Shown here in pieces: positions 1-8,947 of a stretch of 37,980 nucleotides of DNA. Numbering within the stretch: the stretch's first letter is position 1; each line of letters begins with the position of its first letter. The stretch lies in the NCBI GenBank assembly GCA_025455685.1, contig JALOMB010000008.1:1-37980 (forward strand), given 5' to 3'. A program made the translations under genes and the position numbers. Below the pieces are notes generated by a model. The model saw only the letters and a program-made list of their open reading frames with translations. It did no database searches and had not been told where the DNA came from. The DNA is from Chitinophagales bacterium (GTDB lineage: Bacteria > Bacteroidota > Bacteroidia > Chitinophagales > JADJOU01).

Positions 1-115
1 AGAAAAGATTGAAATAAACTATTCGATATGTCGAATTAATTGATTTAGAGTAGGTTGTAGAAGGAAGTAAAAGAGAGAAAAGATTTTGAAAATAAATATT
101 CAATACTTCTACGCC

Positions 116-139
116 TTTCAAGGTGTTTTCACCTTGAAA
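116..139. repeat. Perfect 10-bp inverted repeat with TTTT loop
   Basis: TTTCAAGGTG and CACCTTGAAA form a perfect 10-bp stem around a four-base loop. No T-run follows on either strand, so it is not a canonical intrinsic terminator. It could be a stem at the end of the leftward operon's transcript or part of a dispersed repeat. Only the symmetry is seen directly. Confidence 0.6.
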
Positions 140-159
140 TAATAAACCATCCCAAACTC

Positions 160-176
160 ACTCGCACCCCACGAGT
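160..176. repeat. Short inverted repeat ACTCG-N7-CGAGT
   Basis: A 5-bp GC-containing stem with a 7-base loop stands out in AT-rich surroundings, 20 bases from the stronger hairpin at 116-139. No T-run follows. The function is unknown and it may be chance. Confidence 0.35.
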
Positions 177-294
177 AAGTATATAAAAATTGCTTCTAGC
201 TATAAAAAAATTATTCAATGTTGGTGTAATATGGGTCGTTAAAAGTGTATATTTATTATTGCCATACTCTGTTTTATACTTTGAACCTGAGTTT

Positions 295-795
295 TTAAAG
301 GTTGTTTTTATATTCCCAATTCAAAATCGCTTTTTTAGTCTCTTGACCCCATAGATACTGACCTATATCGCCACTCTTACGCACGACGCGATGGCAAGGC
401 ACTACAAGCGAAAAAGGATTACTGCCTACTGCCGTCCCTACTGCCCGAAAAGCTTTCGGACGATTGATTTGTGTTGCCAAAGTTTCATAACTCGCCATTT
501 TGCCAAATTCTATCTGAGTCATGGCGCGCCATACCGAAATTTGAAATTCTGTATAGCCATTTAAATAGACCATTTCCCATGGAAATTCAAAAATATTGGG
601 TTGAGACAAAAACTCCTTGACCCAACTTTTTTCTACTAACTTTATGGGTTTGAAGCTAAAATTAGGAAATACTTTAGACATGAAGTCCTTTTGGTTATGG
701 AGCCCTGTCTCGAGATAAACATAAGCAAGTAGGCCATCAATATGATATTCATAGATTGGGCCAAAAGGACTATTGATTTCAAATACAGAGTTCAT
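295..795 (-). CDS. ogt: Methylated-DNA--[protein]-cysteine S-methyltransferase
   Basis: This suicide DNA-repair protein removes O6-alkyl groups from guanine by transferring them to its own cysteine. The signature PCHRVV is present, with the acceptor Cys near residue 134 of 166. The preceding RAVGTAVGSNPF supplies the Arg that flips the base out. Length fits the Ogt/MGMT family. The ORF track starts at a TTG at 807, inside mtaB. I prefer the ATG at 795, which leaves one base after the mtaB stop. It is the last gene of the DUF389-mtaB-ogt unit and is probably translationally coupled to mtaB. It has no Ada-type N-terminal zinc or AraC domain, so it is a repair enzyme and not a regulator. Confidence 0.93.
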   Translation of the reverse strand: MNSVFEINSPFGPIYEYHIDGLLAYVYLETGLHNQKDFMSKVFPNFSFKPIKLVEKSWVKEFLSQPNIFEFPWEMVYLNGYTEFQISVWRAMTQIEFGKMASYETLATQINRPKAFRAVGTAVGSNPFSLVVPCHRVVRKSGDIGQYLWGQETKKAILNWEYKNNL

Positions 796-796
796 T

Positions 797-2083
797 TTAT
801 AAGTCAAAAACCACCAAATTATTCAAATTATTTAAAGAAATTTTTTGCAACGTTCCTACCCATTCCGCCCGATATGGCGTGCGACAGCGAATATAGTTGT
901 CGGTATAACCATACATAAATCCATCATTTTCTGCATGTTCGAAGAGAATTTCTCTTTCTTGGCCGATAAATGATTTGTAAAAGTTTTTTTTCTTTTCTAC
1001 AGAAATTTTTCGAAAAGCCTCGTTTCTCTTTCTGCGTTCTTCAATGGGAACGAAATGCTCAGATTTAAGGGCTCTAGTGTTGTCGCGCTCAGAGTAGGTG
1101 AAGACGTGAAGATAACTGATAGGAAGTGATTGAACGAAATTGAGGCTATTCTGGAAATGTGCCTCAGACTCATCTCTGTATCCTACGATGACATCGACTC
1201 CAATGCAGGCATGCGGCATTTTCGCTTTGATATATTCGATTCGGTTTCGGTATAAGTCGGTATCGTACTTTCGGTGCATGATTTTGAGCATTTCATCATC
1301 GCCACTCTGTAGTGGAATATGAAAATGCGGCATAAATTTTTGACTTTGAGCGACTAAATCTATGATTTCTTCGTTGAGCAAGTTTGGTTCTATTGAGGAA
1401 ATTCTCACGCGAATTTTGTCAGGTAAGGCTTCTATAGCGCTAACCAAATCAATAAACCCCTCTTGATGCCCTTTCCCAAAATCGCCTGTGTTTACGCCTG
1501 TTAAGACTATTTCTTGAACCCCTTCTTCGAGGGCGGATTTTATGGTTTGCATCGTTTGTTCGACATTGCCACTGCGGCTTCGGCCTCGAGCCAAAGGTAT
1601 CGTACAGAAACTACAAAAATAATCACATCCATCCTGAATTTTGATAAAAGTCCTAGTCCTATCTCCTTTGGTATAGGAAGGATGGAATGCTCGGACTTCT
1701 TTGATTTCTCCAGCGATATAAGTAGGTGAGGCGTCATCTAGTTTGAGTAAATGCTGCGATAAATTGAATTTTTCGTGTGCTCCTAAGACTAAGTCCACGC
1801 CAGGAATTTCGGAGATTTCTTTGGGTTTGAGCTGCGCATAGCAACCGATGATGATGACTTTGGATTCAGGAGCTTTTCGTTTGATTTTCCTAATTAAATA
1901 ATTACATTCTTTATCGGCGTTTTCTGTTACTGAGCAGGTATTGAGTACGTAGTAGTCAGCCCAATCTTCAAACGGTACCGAAACGAAGCCGCTATCTTGG
2001 GCTTGCTTGACCAAGGTAGCCGTTTCAGAGTAATTGAGTTTGCAGCCTAAGGTATGAAAAGCAATTTTATGAGAATAGTTCAT
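797..2083 (-). CDS. mtaB: tRNA (N6-threonylcarbamoyladenosine(37)-C2)-methylthiotransferase MtaB
   Basis: This radical-SAM enzyme converts t6A37 to ms2t6A37 in ANN-decoding tRNAs. The N-terminal MTTase domain shows TLGCKLN, NTCSVT and GCYAQ, giving three cluster cysteines near residues 14, 50 and 81. The radical-SAM motif GCDYFCSFCTIP gives Cys 153, 157 and 160. The GCKLN form of the first motif points to MtaB and away from MiaB or RimO. Length 428 aa is normal. The ATG overlaps the DUF389 stop by one base (TAATG), so the two are probably coupled. A gene of the Sua5/TsaC family, which makes the t6A precursor, lies at 24.7 kb. Confidence 0.95.
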   Translation of the reverse strand: MNYSHKIAFHTLGCKLNYSETATLVKQAQDSGFVSVPFEDWADYYVLNTCSVTENADKECNYLIRKIKRKAPESKVIIIGCYAQLKPKEISEIPGVDLVLGAHEKFNLSQHLLKLDDASPTYIAGEIKEVRAFHPSYTKGDRTRTFIKIQDGCDYFCSFCTIPLARGRSRSGNVEQTMQTIKSALEEGVQEIVLTGVNTGDFGKGHQEGFIDLVSAIEALPDKIRVRISSIEPNLLNEEIIDLVAQSQKFMPHFHIPLQSGDDEMLKIMHRKYDTDLYRNRIEYIKAKMPHACIGVDVIVGYRDESEAHFQNSLNFVQSLPISYLHVFTYSERDNTRALKSEHFVPIEERRKRNEAFRKISVEKKKNFYKSFIGQEREILFEHAENDGFMYGYTDNYIRCRTPYRAEWVGTLQKISLNNLNNLVVFDL

Positions 2084-3033
2084 TATATTTTATGGAAATT
2101 AAACTTAACTTTATTTACTTTGTAATGTTTTCGGATAACAGTATTGTCCACTTCAGCAGGCAAAATTCCAGTATAGTATATATCTACGATATCTTGGCTG
2201 AAATCGATATCTTTATTAAGCACGATAAATGATTTAGTATGAAGGTAATTTTGAATATAATTTTCTACATTGTGTTTTAAAATTGTGTCGTGGAATTTTC
2301 TATATGAAAAAAACAAAGAAGGAAAGAAAATAATGGAAAAAATGACACTTAGGATGAGTTTATGAGACCTTTTGAAGATTTCTTGATGAGAAAATTTCAT
2401 CATTTTAGCAGCGAGAAAAGACCCTAATAAGATAAAATAACTATTGGTGATATATAAATAGATGCCACCAAACGCGATAGGCCAGTTTTGATTGACTATC
2501 CCGAAGCCACAAGCACTCAAGGGTGGAATACACGAAGTAGCAATTGCGACTCCGACTAAATATCTACTGCCTTCCCGAAGTGAAATAGCGATAAATCCTG
2601 CAAAGCCACCTGCAAATGCGACAAAAATATCAAAGACAGTCACGGAACTGTAATTAATAAGATTCTGAGAGGTAGTATAAAAAGGGGAGAAAAAAAAGTA
2701 CAATATTGCGACTAAAAGGCTAATAGAAATAATGATGAGCATATTCTTGAGACCATAACGAATAATATTGAAGTCATATTTAGCTAAACCAAAACTCACT
2801 GCATAAGTAGGACCCATAAGTGGAGAGAGGATCATAGAACCCAATATCATAGAAGTACTGTCGATATTTAGGCCTACACAAGCTATAAATACTGCGATAA
2901 TCATAACCCAAAGATTGATTCCTTTGAATTTTGCTTCACGGATTATTTCTTCTTCTATGGTTTGGTTGTCGTCTTCTTTTGGGATATAAAACAAGTAGCG
3001 AAAAAACCGAGCTAAGACTTCGAGTTTGTACAT
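2083..3033 (-). CDS. DUF389 family (TIGR00341-like) integral membrane protein
   Basis: This is a polytopic membrane protein of unknown biochemical role. The family signature is visible as GSMILSPLMGP and VGVAIATSCIPPLSACG, the paired Pro/Gly-rich helices typical of DUF389. About six membrane segments are apparent between residues 40 and 230, followed by a soluble tail. The ORF track begins at 3168, but that start runs through the divergent promoter and into the TPR gene. The ATG at 3033 (MYKLEVLARFF) gives 316 aa and lies just downstream of a TAnnTTTG element. It is the first gene of the unit with mtaB and ogt. A transport role is sometimes suggested for the family; nothing here proves it. 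Confidence 0.88.
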   Translation of the reverse strand: MYKLEVLARFFRYLFYIPKEDDNQTIEEEIIREAKFKGINLWVMIIAVFIACVGLNIDSTSMILGSMILSPLMGPTYAVSFGLAKYDFNIIRYGLKNMLIIISISLLVAILYFFFSPFYTTSQNLINYSSVTVFDIFVAFAGGFAGFIAISLREGSRYLVGVAIATSCIPPLSACGFGIVNQNWPIAFGGIYLYITNSYFILLGSFLAAKMMKFSHQEIFKRSHKLILSVIFSIIFFPSLFFSYRKFHDTILKHNVENYIQNYLHTKSFIVLNKDIDFSQDIVDIYYTGILPAEVDNTVIRKHYKVNKVKFNFHKI

Positions 3034-3051
3034 TTGACAAATTTTTAGAGA

Positions 3052-3059
3052 CAAAAATA
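3052..3059 (-). promoter_or_regulatory. Probable -7 element for the DUF389-mtaB-ogt operon
   Basis: The minus strand reads TATTTTTG, a full match to the Bacteroidota TAnnTTTG element, about 19 bases upstream of the ATG at 3033. No good -33 TTG is visible. This placement supports the shorter DUF389 start. A weaker plus-strand match (TATTTTTA, 3094-3101) could serve the divergent TPR gene. Confidence 0.55.
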
Positions 3060-3105
3060 ATGGATTTATATAATTTGAATAAGTTTTTTTTTCTATTTTT
3101 ACCCA

Positions 3106-3825
3106 ATGAAAAGTATTGGCGTTGGATTTTTCTTGTTTTTTAGTGGGATATTTGTTTTTAATATCCAAGCACAGAGATTTACAATTTTAGCTCAAGATAA
3201 ATTAAAGGCTCGTGATACGCAAGGTGCAATGCTTTTTATTGATAGTTGTATTCGTTTTGATGAGCGTCCTACTGATTGTTTATGGGAATTAGCTAATATA
3301 CGCTATGATTTTAAGCAGTATGATCAGGCAGTTCGGGTACTCTCTAGTTTGATACATCAGCTTCCACAGGACTACACTGCATGGAATCTCAAAGGGTTGA
3401 GTTATATAGAGCTCAAGCAATATGATTCAGCTAAAATTTGTTTTCAGCAGGCCGTTAAGTTAAATCCTGATGAAGCGCATTTCTATTCTAATTGGGCTAA
3501 GGCTTATGTCGGTCTAGGAGATTTTGATAAAGCGACACGATTGTATTCTACGGCAATATTGCTTGATGATGCGCAACCTAATTTTTATATCAATCGTTCG
3601 ATTTGTTATGATCAATTGGGAATAGAAGACAAGGCTAGAGAGGACTTCAAAAAAGCCCAATCATTAAATCCAAACAATCCTTTATTAAAGCAAAATAAAA
3701 CTATTGTTCAGAAGTATGCTACTAAATCTTGGATTAAATTTATCATGTTTTCTGGAATTCTTCTCGGCATTATGATTTTAATTACAATTTTGAGAAAAAA
3801 ACAATGGAACCATGAAAATAATTAA
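3106..3825 (+). CDS. Membrane-anchored tetratricopeptide repeat protein
   Basis: Residues 1-22 form a signal peptide ending near NIQAQ. Roughly four to five TPR units follow (residues 25-205), with typical spacing such as AWNLKGLSYIELKQYDSAK, HFYSNWAKAYVGLGDFDKA and NFYINRSICYDQLGIEDKA. A C-terminal hydrophobic segment (WIKFIMFSGILLGIMILIT) precedes a basic tail. The repeats would therefore face the periplasm, held by a C-terminal anchor in the inner membrane. TPR proteins are scaffolds and no partner can be named. The gene is divergent from DUF389 and precedes an epimerase gene by 36 bp, probably in the same transcription unit. Confidence 0.85.
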   Translation: MKSIGVGFFLFFSGIFVFNIQAQRFTILAQDKLKARDTQGAMLFIDSCIRFDERPTDCLWELANIRYDFKQYDQAVRVLSSLIHQLPQDYTAWNLKGLSYIELKQYDSAKICFQQAVKLNPDEAHFYSNWAKAYVGLGDFDKATRLYSTAILLDDAQPNFYINRSICYDQLGIEDKAREDFKKAQSLNPNNPLLKQNKTIVQKYATKSWIKFIMFSGILLGIMILITILRKKQWNHENN

Positions 3826-3861
3826 CCACTGCTTTGAGACAAAGTATTATAATTTAATTGA

Positions 3862-4809
3862 ATGAAAGTACTCATTACAGGCATTGCAGGGTTTATAGGT
3901 AGTAGCTTAGCGGATTTTCTTTTGGATCAAGGTTGCGAAGTAGTAGGAATTGACAATTTTGATGATTTCTATCCTAAAGCTATCAAAGAAAAAAACCTAA
4001 AGTCAATAGTCAATCATCTTAATGCGGAATTTATAGAAGCGGATATTTTAGATATAAGTCAGGCTTTGGCGCTTGTAAAACAAATCGATGTCGTAGTTCA
4101 TATCGCTGCTAAAGCTGGGGTAAGACCTTCGATTGAGAATCCTGATGCCTATATTCTCAATAATATTTTGGGAACACAGAGAGTTTTAGATTTTTGTGTA
4201 CAGCGAGCTATTAAATCTATTGTGTTTGCTTCATCTTCCTCTATTTATGGCAATCAAACCTTGCCTTTTAGTGAGTCTTTTAAACTCGACAAACCTATTT
4301 CTCCTTATGCATACACTAAGATTTCTGGAGAGCTTATGATGCAGACATATCATCATCTATATCAGCTAAATGTCATTTGCCTTCGTTTCTTCACGGTATA
4401 TGGTCCGAGACAAAGGCCTGATTTAGCGATCAACAAATTTATTTCCCAAATTACTCAGGATCAACCTATAACACTTTTTGGAGATGGAACTACTTCGAGG
4501 GATTATACTTTTATAGCGGATATAGTTCGAGGCGTATTTTCAGCTATCAATTTAGTATTAAGTGATAAGCCAATTTTCGAAGCGATAAATCTAGGAAGTC
4601 AAAATCCCATAAAACTCATTGATATGGTAGAAGAGCTCTATCGTGCGCTTCAAAAAAAGCCCCAAATTGAATTTCTTCCAATGCAATCAGGCGATGTAGA
4701 CCATACCTATTCTGATATAGCTAAAGCTAAAGAGATTTTAGGTTATGAGCCTCAGGTGACCTTTTCAGAAGGAATAGCTAGATTTATAGCTTGGCATCGA
4801 TCCAATTAA
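3862..4809 (+). CDS. NAD-dependent nucleotide-sugar epimerase, UDP-glucuronate 4-epimerase-like
   Basis: This is an extended short-chain dehydrogenase of 315 aa. It has the NAD-binding motif GIAGFIG at residues 7-13 and the acidic end of the second strand in GIDNFDDFY. Catalytic residues are Ser in ASSSSIYG and YAYTK (Tyr149, Lys153). The RFFTVYGPRQRPD segment and the GDGTTSRDY motif are common in the UDP-glucuronate/UDP-glucose 4-epimerase and 4,6-dehydratase group. Overall pattern and length favour UDP-glucuronate 4-epimerase, but substrate specificity cannot be read from sequence alone. Its role would be sugar nucleotides for surface polysaccharide, although no glycosyltransferase cluster surrounds it. 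Its TAA overlaps the convergent birA stop in a shared TTAA. Confidence 0.85.
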   Translation: MKVLITGIAGFIGSSLADFLLDQGCEVVGIDNFDDFYPKAIKEKNLKSIVNHLNAEFIEADILDISQALALVKQIDVVVHIAAKAGVRPSIENPDAYILNNILGTQRVLDFCVQRAIKSIVFASSSSIYGNQTLPFSESFKLDKPISPYAYTKISGELMMQTYHHLYQLNVICLRFFTVYGPRQRPDLAINKFISQITQDQPITLFGDGTTSRDYTFIADIVRGVFSAINLVLSDKPIFEAINLGSQNPIKLIDMVEELYRALQKKPQIEFLPMQSGDVDHTYSDIAKAKEILGYEPQVTFSEGIARFIAWHRSN

Positions 4810-5567
4810 GCTAAAAAAGTAATTTCTTTGATTTGGCAAGTATGTATTGTTTCTGATTCGGAAATTTGAAGTCTTCCGAAGTCGTCGATGCCGATTATTT
4901 TTCCTAAGAAATCTCTATTCTCTATGCGATAAGGAGCCAAGACGTCTTTTAAATAAAGATGATCTAAATACAAAGTTTTGTTTGTATTTCTAGACGTATC
5001 GAAGTTAGTGATGTATCTTTGTATTATTTCAAGTAAATTGTCGGTGAATTCTTGCAAATCTATTTTTTTTTCTAGTATTTTTGAGATTGAAGTGGCCTTA
5101 GGGATATGAGTAAATTCTTGTTGATTTACATTAATGCCTATACCGATTATACTATATTCTAATGCTTGTGACCAGGAATTTTCTATGAGTATGCCTGCGA
5201 ACTTATTTTCTTCATAATATAGGTCGTTGGGCCATTTTATTTTTAATTTAGCGGCGATTTCAGGGGTAAGGTATGTCCTAGAAGCATCCAAAATACTAAG
5301 GCTTATTAAGATATTGAGGTCAAATATATCTTCTGCTTTTATTTTAGGTTTCGGCCAAAGGAAACTCAAGTAAAGGTTTTCTCCTAAATTTCCATGCCAT
5401 TGATTTCCTCTTTGTCCTCTGCCTCGAGTTTGGTGTTTGGCTATGACACATATAAACTCATTTTTTTTTGAAGATTTAACCACTTCTTTTAGATAATCTT
5501 GAGTAGAGTTTAAGGTGTCTATAACTATAGGATAATTGTTAAAAAATCTTTTGTTTCTAGGATACAA
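4806..5567 (-). CDS. birA: Biotin--[acetyl-CoA-carboxylase] ligase
   Basis: The enzyme activates biotin as biotinyl-AMP and attaches it to the carboxyl-carrier protein. It shows the biotin/ATP loop GRGQRGNQW (residues 49-57), KWPNDL near 111-116, the FAGILIE strand and GIGINVN. A small C-terminal domain follows. The N-terminal helix-turn-helix of E. coli BirA is absent, so this is a monofunctional ligase and not a repressor. No ATG exists in the N-terminal region. The only start compatible with the conserved core (IDTLNSTQDYL) is TTG at 5567. It diverges from rsfS and converges on the epimerase gene with a shared TTAA stop. Confidence 0.92.
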   Translation of the reverse strand: MYPRNKRFFNNYPIVIDTLNSTQDYLKEVVKSSKKNEFICVIAKHQTRGRGQRGNQWHGNLGENLYLSFLWPKPKIKAEDIFDLNILISLSILDASRTYLTPEIAAKLKIKWPNDLYYEENKFAGILIENSWSQALEYSIIGIGINVNQQEFTHIPKATSISKILEKKIDLQEFTDNLLEIIQRYITNFDTSRNTNKTLYLDHLYLKDVLAPYRIENRDFLGKIIGIDDFGRLQISESETIHTCQIKEITFLA

Positions 5568-5590
5568 AGCTTGAATTGTTTTTTTATTGT

Positions 5591-5598
5591 TATTTTTG
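5591..5598 (+). promoter_or_regulatory. Probable -7 element upstream of rsfS-ftsH
   Basis: TATTTTTG matches TAnnTTTG exactly in the birA/rsfS intergenic region. A TTG at 5571-5573 could be the -33 element but its spacing (17 bases) is a little short. Transcription would begin near 5605, ruling out the ORF-track rsfS start at 5576. Confidence 0.5.
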
Positions 5599-5677
5599 TG
5601 TAAATGTAATTTTATTTTCTAAAACAACGATTATTATTTTGAGTCTTATATCTAAACCAATTATTCCAAGTGATCTA

Positions 5678-6013
5678 ATGTTGAAAACCATTATAGCAGT
5701 GCTCGAAGACAGAAAAGCACAAGATATAGTCTATATCGATCTCAGAGAAAACGAAGAAGCCCTTATAGATTATATGGTTGTATGTGAAGGTAATAGCAAT
5801 ACCCAAGTCGCAGCACTCAGCAATAATCTCAATAGAGATGTATATGAACGTATCAAAGTGTTTCCATTTCGTATGGAATACACTTCCAATGATGTATGGA
5901 CAATTTTGGATTATTTCGAAATAGTAGTACATATTTTCCAACGTGAAACAAGACAATTTTATCAGCTCGAAGATTTATGGTCTGACAGTCCTATTTATGC
6001 TATCGAGCATTAA
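5678..6013 (+). CDS. rsfS: Ribosomal silencing factor RsfS
   Basis: RsfS binds ribosomal protein uL14 on the large subunit and blocks subunit joining under starvation or during late assembly. The family pattern is clear: DRKAQDIVYIDLR, a DYMVVCEGNSNTQV segment, then WTILDYFEIVVHIF and the Tyr/Glu-rich end RQFYQLEDLW. Start choice is uncertain. The ATG at 5678 gives 111 aa with a slightly short N-terminus. A TTG at 5639 (SLISKPIIPSDLMLK) gives 124 aa, closer to normal length. The track start at 5576 lies upstream of the likely transcription start. It is followed after 20 bp by ftsH, a gene order common in Bacteroidota. Confidence 0.88.
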   Translation: MLKTIIAVLEDRKAQDIVYIDLRENEEALIDYMVVCEGNSNTQVAALSNNLNRDVYERIKVFPFRMEYTSNDVWTILDYFEIVVHIFQRETRQFYQLEDLWSDSPIYAIEH

Positions 6014-6033
6014 CAATTTATTTATTTTATTAT

Positions 6034-8055
6034 ATGAGCAATTCACCTAACACACAAAATCGAAAACCCAAAAAAAAACCAAGTTATTCTTTTCTATACT
6101 TGGGTATGTTTGCTATTATTGGATTTATCTTGGTAGGCCAATTTTTCGGAGATATTTCATCAATTGAGATTACTCGATTGGACTTTGATAAATTATTTCT
6201 CAAGAGGCATATTTCAAAAGTAGAAACGATCAACGACCAAAAGGCCTTAGTATATATTTACAAAGATACTTTGTCGCTTCCGGAATATAAGAGTTATAAA
6301 ATTCCGATGAGTTTGGCGAAAGAAGAAAGTCCTATTTTTACTTTTAAAATATCTGATGCAGGAGCCCTTGAGGATCATGTAAAAGAATTGGTAAAAACAC
6401 ATGGAGTAGCTGAAATTCCCGTGATTCCGTCATATGAATCTAATTCTTTTTTTACATGGATGATAAATCTTTTGCCTGTATTGATATTGGTAGGTTTCTG
6501 GTACTTTATGCTTAGGAGTCCTGGTAGTGGAGAAGGAGGAGGTTTCCCAGGGGGACAGATATTTTCTATTGGCAAATCAAAAGCACAGTTGTTTGATGAA
6601 AATGCGACTGGTCAAATTACCTTTGCTCAGGTAGCAGGTCTTGATGAAGAGAAAGTAGAGGTAGAAGAAATAGTCTCATTTTTAAAAGACCCTCAAAAAT
6701 ACACAAATCTAGGTGGCAAAATCCCAAAAGGAGCACTTTTGATAGGCCCTCCGGGGACGGGCAAGACGCTTTTAGCTAAAGCAATGGCTGGTGAAGCCAA
6801 GGTGCCTTTTTTTAGTATGTCCGGATCGGATTTCGTAGAGATGTTTGTGGGCGTAGGTGCGAGTAGGGTAAGAGATTTGTTTAAACAAGCGCGTGACAAA
6901 TCGCCTTGTATTGTCTTCATTGATGAGATTGATGCTATTGGACGCTCTAGAAATAAAAGTGTCGTAGGGGGAAATGACGAAAGAGAAGCCACCTTAAATC
7001 AACTCCTGGTTGAAATGGATGGATTTGGTTCGGATAAGGCAGTGATTATTTTGGCAGCGACCAATAGACCTGATATTTTGGATGACGCCTTGCTCAGACC
7101 TGGTCGTTTTGACAGACAAATTCATATCAATCGCCCTGATATGAAAGGAAGAGAGCAAATTTTCAAAGTTCATGTAAAGCCGATAAAAACAGAGGATAAT
7201 ATCGATGTGAAACGACTAGCAGAGCTAACCCCAGGGTTTGTAGGTGCAGACATCGCTAACATTTGCAATGAGGCAGCATTGGTGGCAGCTCGTAAAAATA
7301 AATCTGCAGTTACCATGGAGGATTTTAATGATGCTATTGATAGAGTGACTTCAGGATTAGAGAAGAAAAATAAATTAATCTCAAAAGAAGAGAAAAAATC
7401 TATTGCATACCACGAAGCAGGCCATGCATTGGTAAGTTGGCATCTCGAATATGCCCATCCATTTGTACGAGTTACTATTATACCACGAAGCGAGTCATTG
7501 GGCCATGCTTTGTATTTGCCCAAAGAAAAATACCTCACTATCAAAGAAGAACTAGAAGATAGAATATGTGTTTCACTTGGTGGTCGAGCTGCAGAGGACT
7601 TGGCTTTCGGTCAAATATCTACCGGAGCTCTTAGTGACTTAGATCATGTCACTCAATTAGCCTATTCTATGGTTACGGTATATGGGATGAGTGAAAAAGT
7701 CGGCAATGTATCTTTTTATCGCATGTCTCAGAACTCTTATGATAAGCCCTATTCTGATCAAACAAGTGAGCTTATCGACAAAGAAGTCAGAGCGATCATC
7801 GATATTCAGTATGAAAGAGCCAAAAAATTACTTAATGAACGTCGAGATCAGTTGGATTTATTAGCCAACTCTTTGCTAGAACGAGAGGTATTAGTTAAAT
7901 CTGATTTAGAGGTATTGTTTGGCAAGCGAATTTGGGATAAAGATGAAGAAATACAAGATGATTCACAATCAAATGTAGCAGAAGATACTATCGAAACGGA
8001 TCAAACGCTCAATATCATAGAAAATATCAATACTGATACGAAATCTGAAGGATAA
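6034..8055 (+). CDS. ftsH: ATP-dependent zinc metalloprotease FtsH
   Basis: This membrane-bound AAA+ protease degrades misfolded membrane proteins and short-lived regulators. A basic N-terminus precedes TM1 (about residues 21-38), a periplasmic domain and TM2 (about 142-161). The AAA domain has Walker A GPPGTGKT (238-245), Walker B VFIDEID (294-300) and the second region of homology [19 protein letters not shown]. The zinc site HEAGH is at 460-464. The C-terminal tail (about residues 630-673) is acidic and poorly conserved. Length 673 aa is normal. It is probably cotranscribed with rsfS and with the M15 peptidase gene 8 bp downstream. Confidence 0.97.
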   Translation: MSNSPNTQNRKPKKKPSYSFLYLGMFAIIGFILVGQFFGDISSIEITRLDFDKLFLKRHISKVETINDQKALVYIYKDTLSLPEYKSYKIPMSLAKEESPIFTFKISDAGALEDHVKELVKTHGVAEIPVIPSYESNSFFTWMINLLPVLILVGFWYFMLRSPGSGEGGGFPGGQIFSIGKSKAQLFDENATGQITFAQVAGLDEEKVEVEEIVSFLKDPQKYTNLGGKIPKGALLIGPPGTGKTLLAKAMAGEAKVPFFSMSGSDFVEMFVGVGASRVRDLFKQARDKSPCIVFIDEIDAIGRSRNKSVVGGNDEREATLNQLLVEMDGFGSDKAVIILAATNRPDILDDALLRPGRFDRQIHINRPDMKGREQIFKVHVKPIKTEDNIDVKRLAELTPGFVGADIANICNEAALVAARKNKSAVTMEDFNDAIDRVTSGLEKKNKLISKEEKKSIAYHEAGHALVSWHLEYAHPFVRVTIIPRSESLGHALYLPKEKYLTIKEELEDRICVSLGGRAAEDLAFGQISTGALSDLDHVTQLAYSMVTVYGMSEKVGNVSFYRMSQNSYDKPYSDQTSELIDKEVRAIIDIQYERAKKLLNERRDQLDLLANSLLEREVLVKSDLEVLFGKRIWDKDEEIQDDSQSNVAEDTIETDQTLNIIENINTDTKSEG

Positions 8056-8063
8056 TTTGTGTT

Positions 8064-8885
8064 ATGCGACAGGTCTTAAGTCTTGTTTTTCTGAGCATAG
8101 GATTTATGTTTTTGCAAGGGTTCTTAGGAAAACAAAGCGCTAAGCAGAATATAGTAGCTGTATCGAATTCTAGTGAAATTCCTCAAGAAATCAAACGCTT
8201 AGTAGCTTTTTACCCAGTAACTTTTGATTCGATTTCTCAAGACCTCGTATTTTTGGATGGTACTAGAATGCCTATAAAAGTAAAAAAATCTTTGAAAAGC
8301 CATATTGATATTGACAATCCGTCTATTATGGATATGTTTTGCCAAGCTTATCCATTGGGTGATTCATTTCAGCATGTACTTCAAGCCAAATCAGATCCGG
8401 GAAGATACCGAAATATGGATTTCTTTATGAAAATTTATGGAAATACCCCTCAAGCTGTAGAAAAGAACTTGGTCACACTGGTTTTTTGTCCTAAAATCTC
8501 ACCTCAGAAAATTCAAGTGACACGAGTTATGGGTATAGATTCTATTTTTAGAAATTTATCAGCCGCATTAGACTCGCATCCCGAATTTAAACCTTATCTT
8601 CAGAATATCGGTGGGACATATAACTGGCGAAAAATCAAGGGTACGAATCGTATCAGCATGCATAGCTTTGGAATGACTATAGATCTCAACATCAAGCACA
8701 GCCATTACTGGCAATGGGACTGCAACTGTCATGACGAAACCAAAACCCTGACTTATCGCAATAAAATTCCAATTGAGTTAGTTAAAATTTTTGAACGTTT
8801 TGGTTTTATTTGGGGTGGAAAATGGACACACTATGATACCATGCATTTTGAATACAGACCAGAGTTGATTTTCGAAGTTGATTAG
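8064..8885 (+). CDS. M15 family (VanY/D-Ala-D-Ala carboxypeptidase-like) metallopeptidase
   Basis: A signal peptide or N-terminal anchor covers residues 1-22. The C-terminal half carries the M15 zinc site: SMHSFGMTIDLN supplies His200 and Asp207, and DTMHFEYRPE supplies His261. GFIWGGKW is the usual lead-in. This corresponds to the M15_4/VanY-like subgroup, which cleaves D-Ala or other peptide bonds in peptidoglycan. The N-terminal 150 residues are not recognised. Cys220 and Cys222 (WDCNCHD) sit in a loop between the ligands, an odd local feature. It would act in the periplasm. It follows ftsH by 8 bp and precedes the rplU promoter. Confidence 0.85.
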   Translation: MRQVLSLVFLSIGFMFLQGFLGKQSAKQNIVAVSNSSEIPQEIKRLVAFYPVTFDSISQDLVFLDGTRMPIKVKKSLKSHIDIDNPSIMDMFCQAYPLGDSFQHVLQAKSDPGRYRNMDFFMKIYGNTPQAVEKNLVTLVFCPKISPQKIQVTRVMGIDSIFRNLSAALDSHPEFKPYLQNIGGTYNWRKIKGTNRISMHSFGMTIDLNIKHSHYWQWDCNCHDETKTLTYRNKIPIELVKIFERFGFIWGGKWTHYDTMHFEYRPELIFEVD

Positions 8886-8916
8886 ATTTTTTTCCCACAT
8901 TTTAAAAAAAATGTAT

Positions 8917-8924
8917 TATCTTTG
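8917..8924 (+). promoter_or_regulatory. Probable -7 element for rplU-rpmA
   Basis: TATCTTTG followed by C matches TAnnTTTGC. It lies 23 bases before the rplU ATG, implying a very short leader. The expected -33 position is T-rich without a clean TTG. Confidence 0.6.
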
Positions 8925-8947
8925 CATTTCCAAAAATATTAAGTTTT

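Larger units (their letters stand above)
1..294. other. Gene-free left edge of the window
   Basis: No open reading frame of useful length or recognisable content was found on either strand. The stretch is AT-rich and holds two short inverted repeats, listed separately. It lies downstream of the minus-strand DUF389-mtaB-ogt operon, so it may contain that operon's 3' end. I see no convincing T-run terminator directly after the ogt stop. No tRNA-like cloverleaf was noticed. Confidence 0.6.

Noticed and set aside
1140-1737. Small ORFs opposite or inside mtaB
   Set aside because: mtaB is complete with all six cluster cysteines in its own frame; these products resemble nothing and have no start context.
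3034-3168. N-terminal extension of the DUF389 gene in the ORF track
   Set aside because: It would cover the promoter region and overlap the divergent TPR gene by 63 bases; the family similarity begins after the ATG at 3033.
5576-5677. The upstream TTG start of rsfS giving MFFYCYFCVNV
   Set aside because: It lies before the likely transcription start at about 5605, and the hydrophobic leader is foreign to RsfS.
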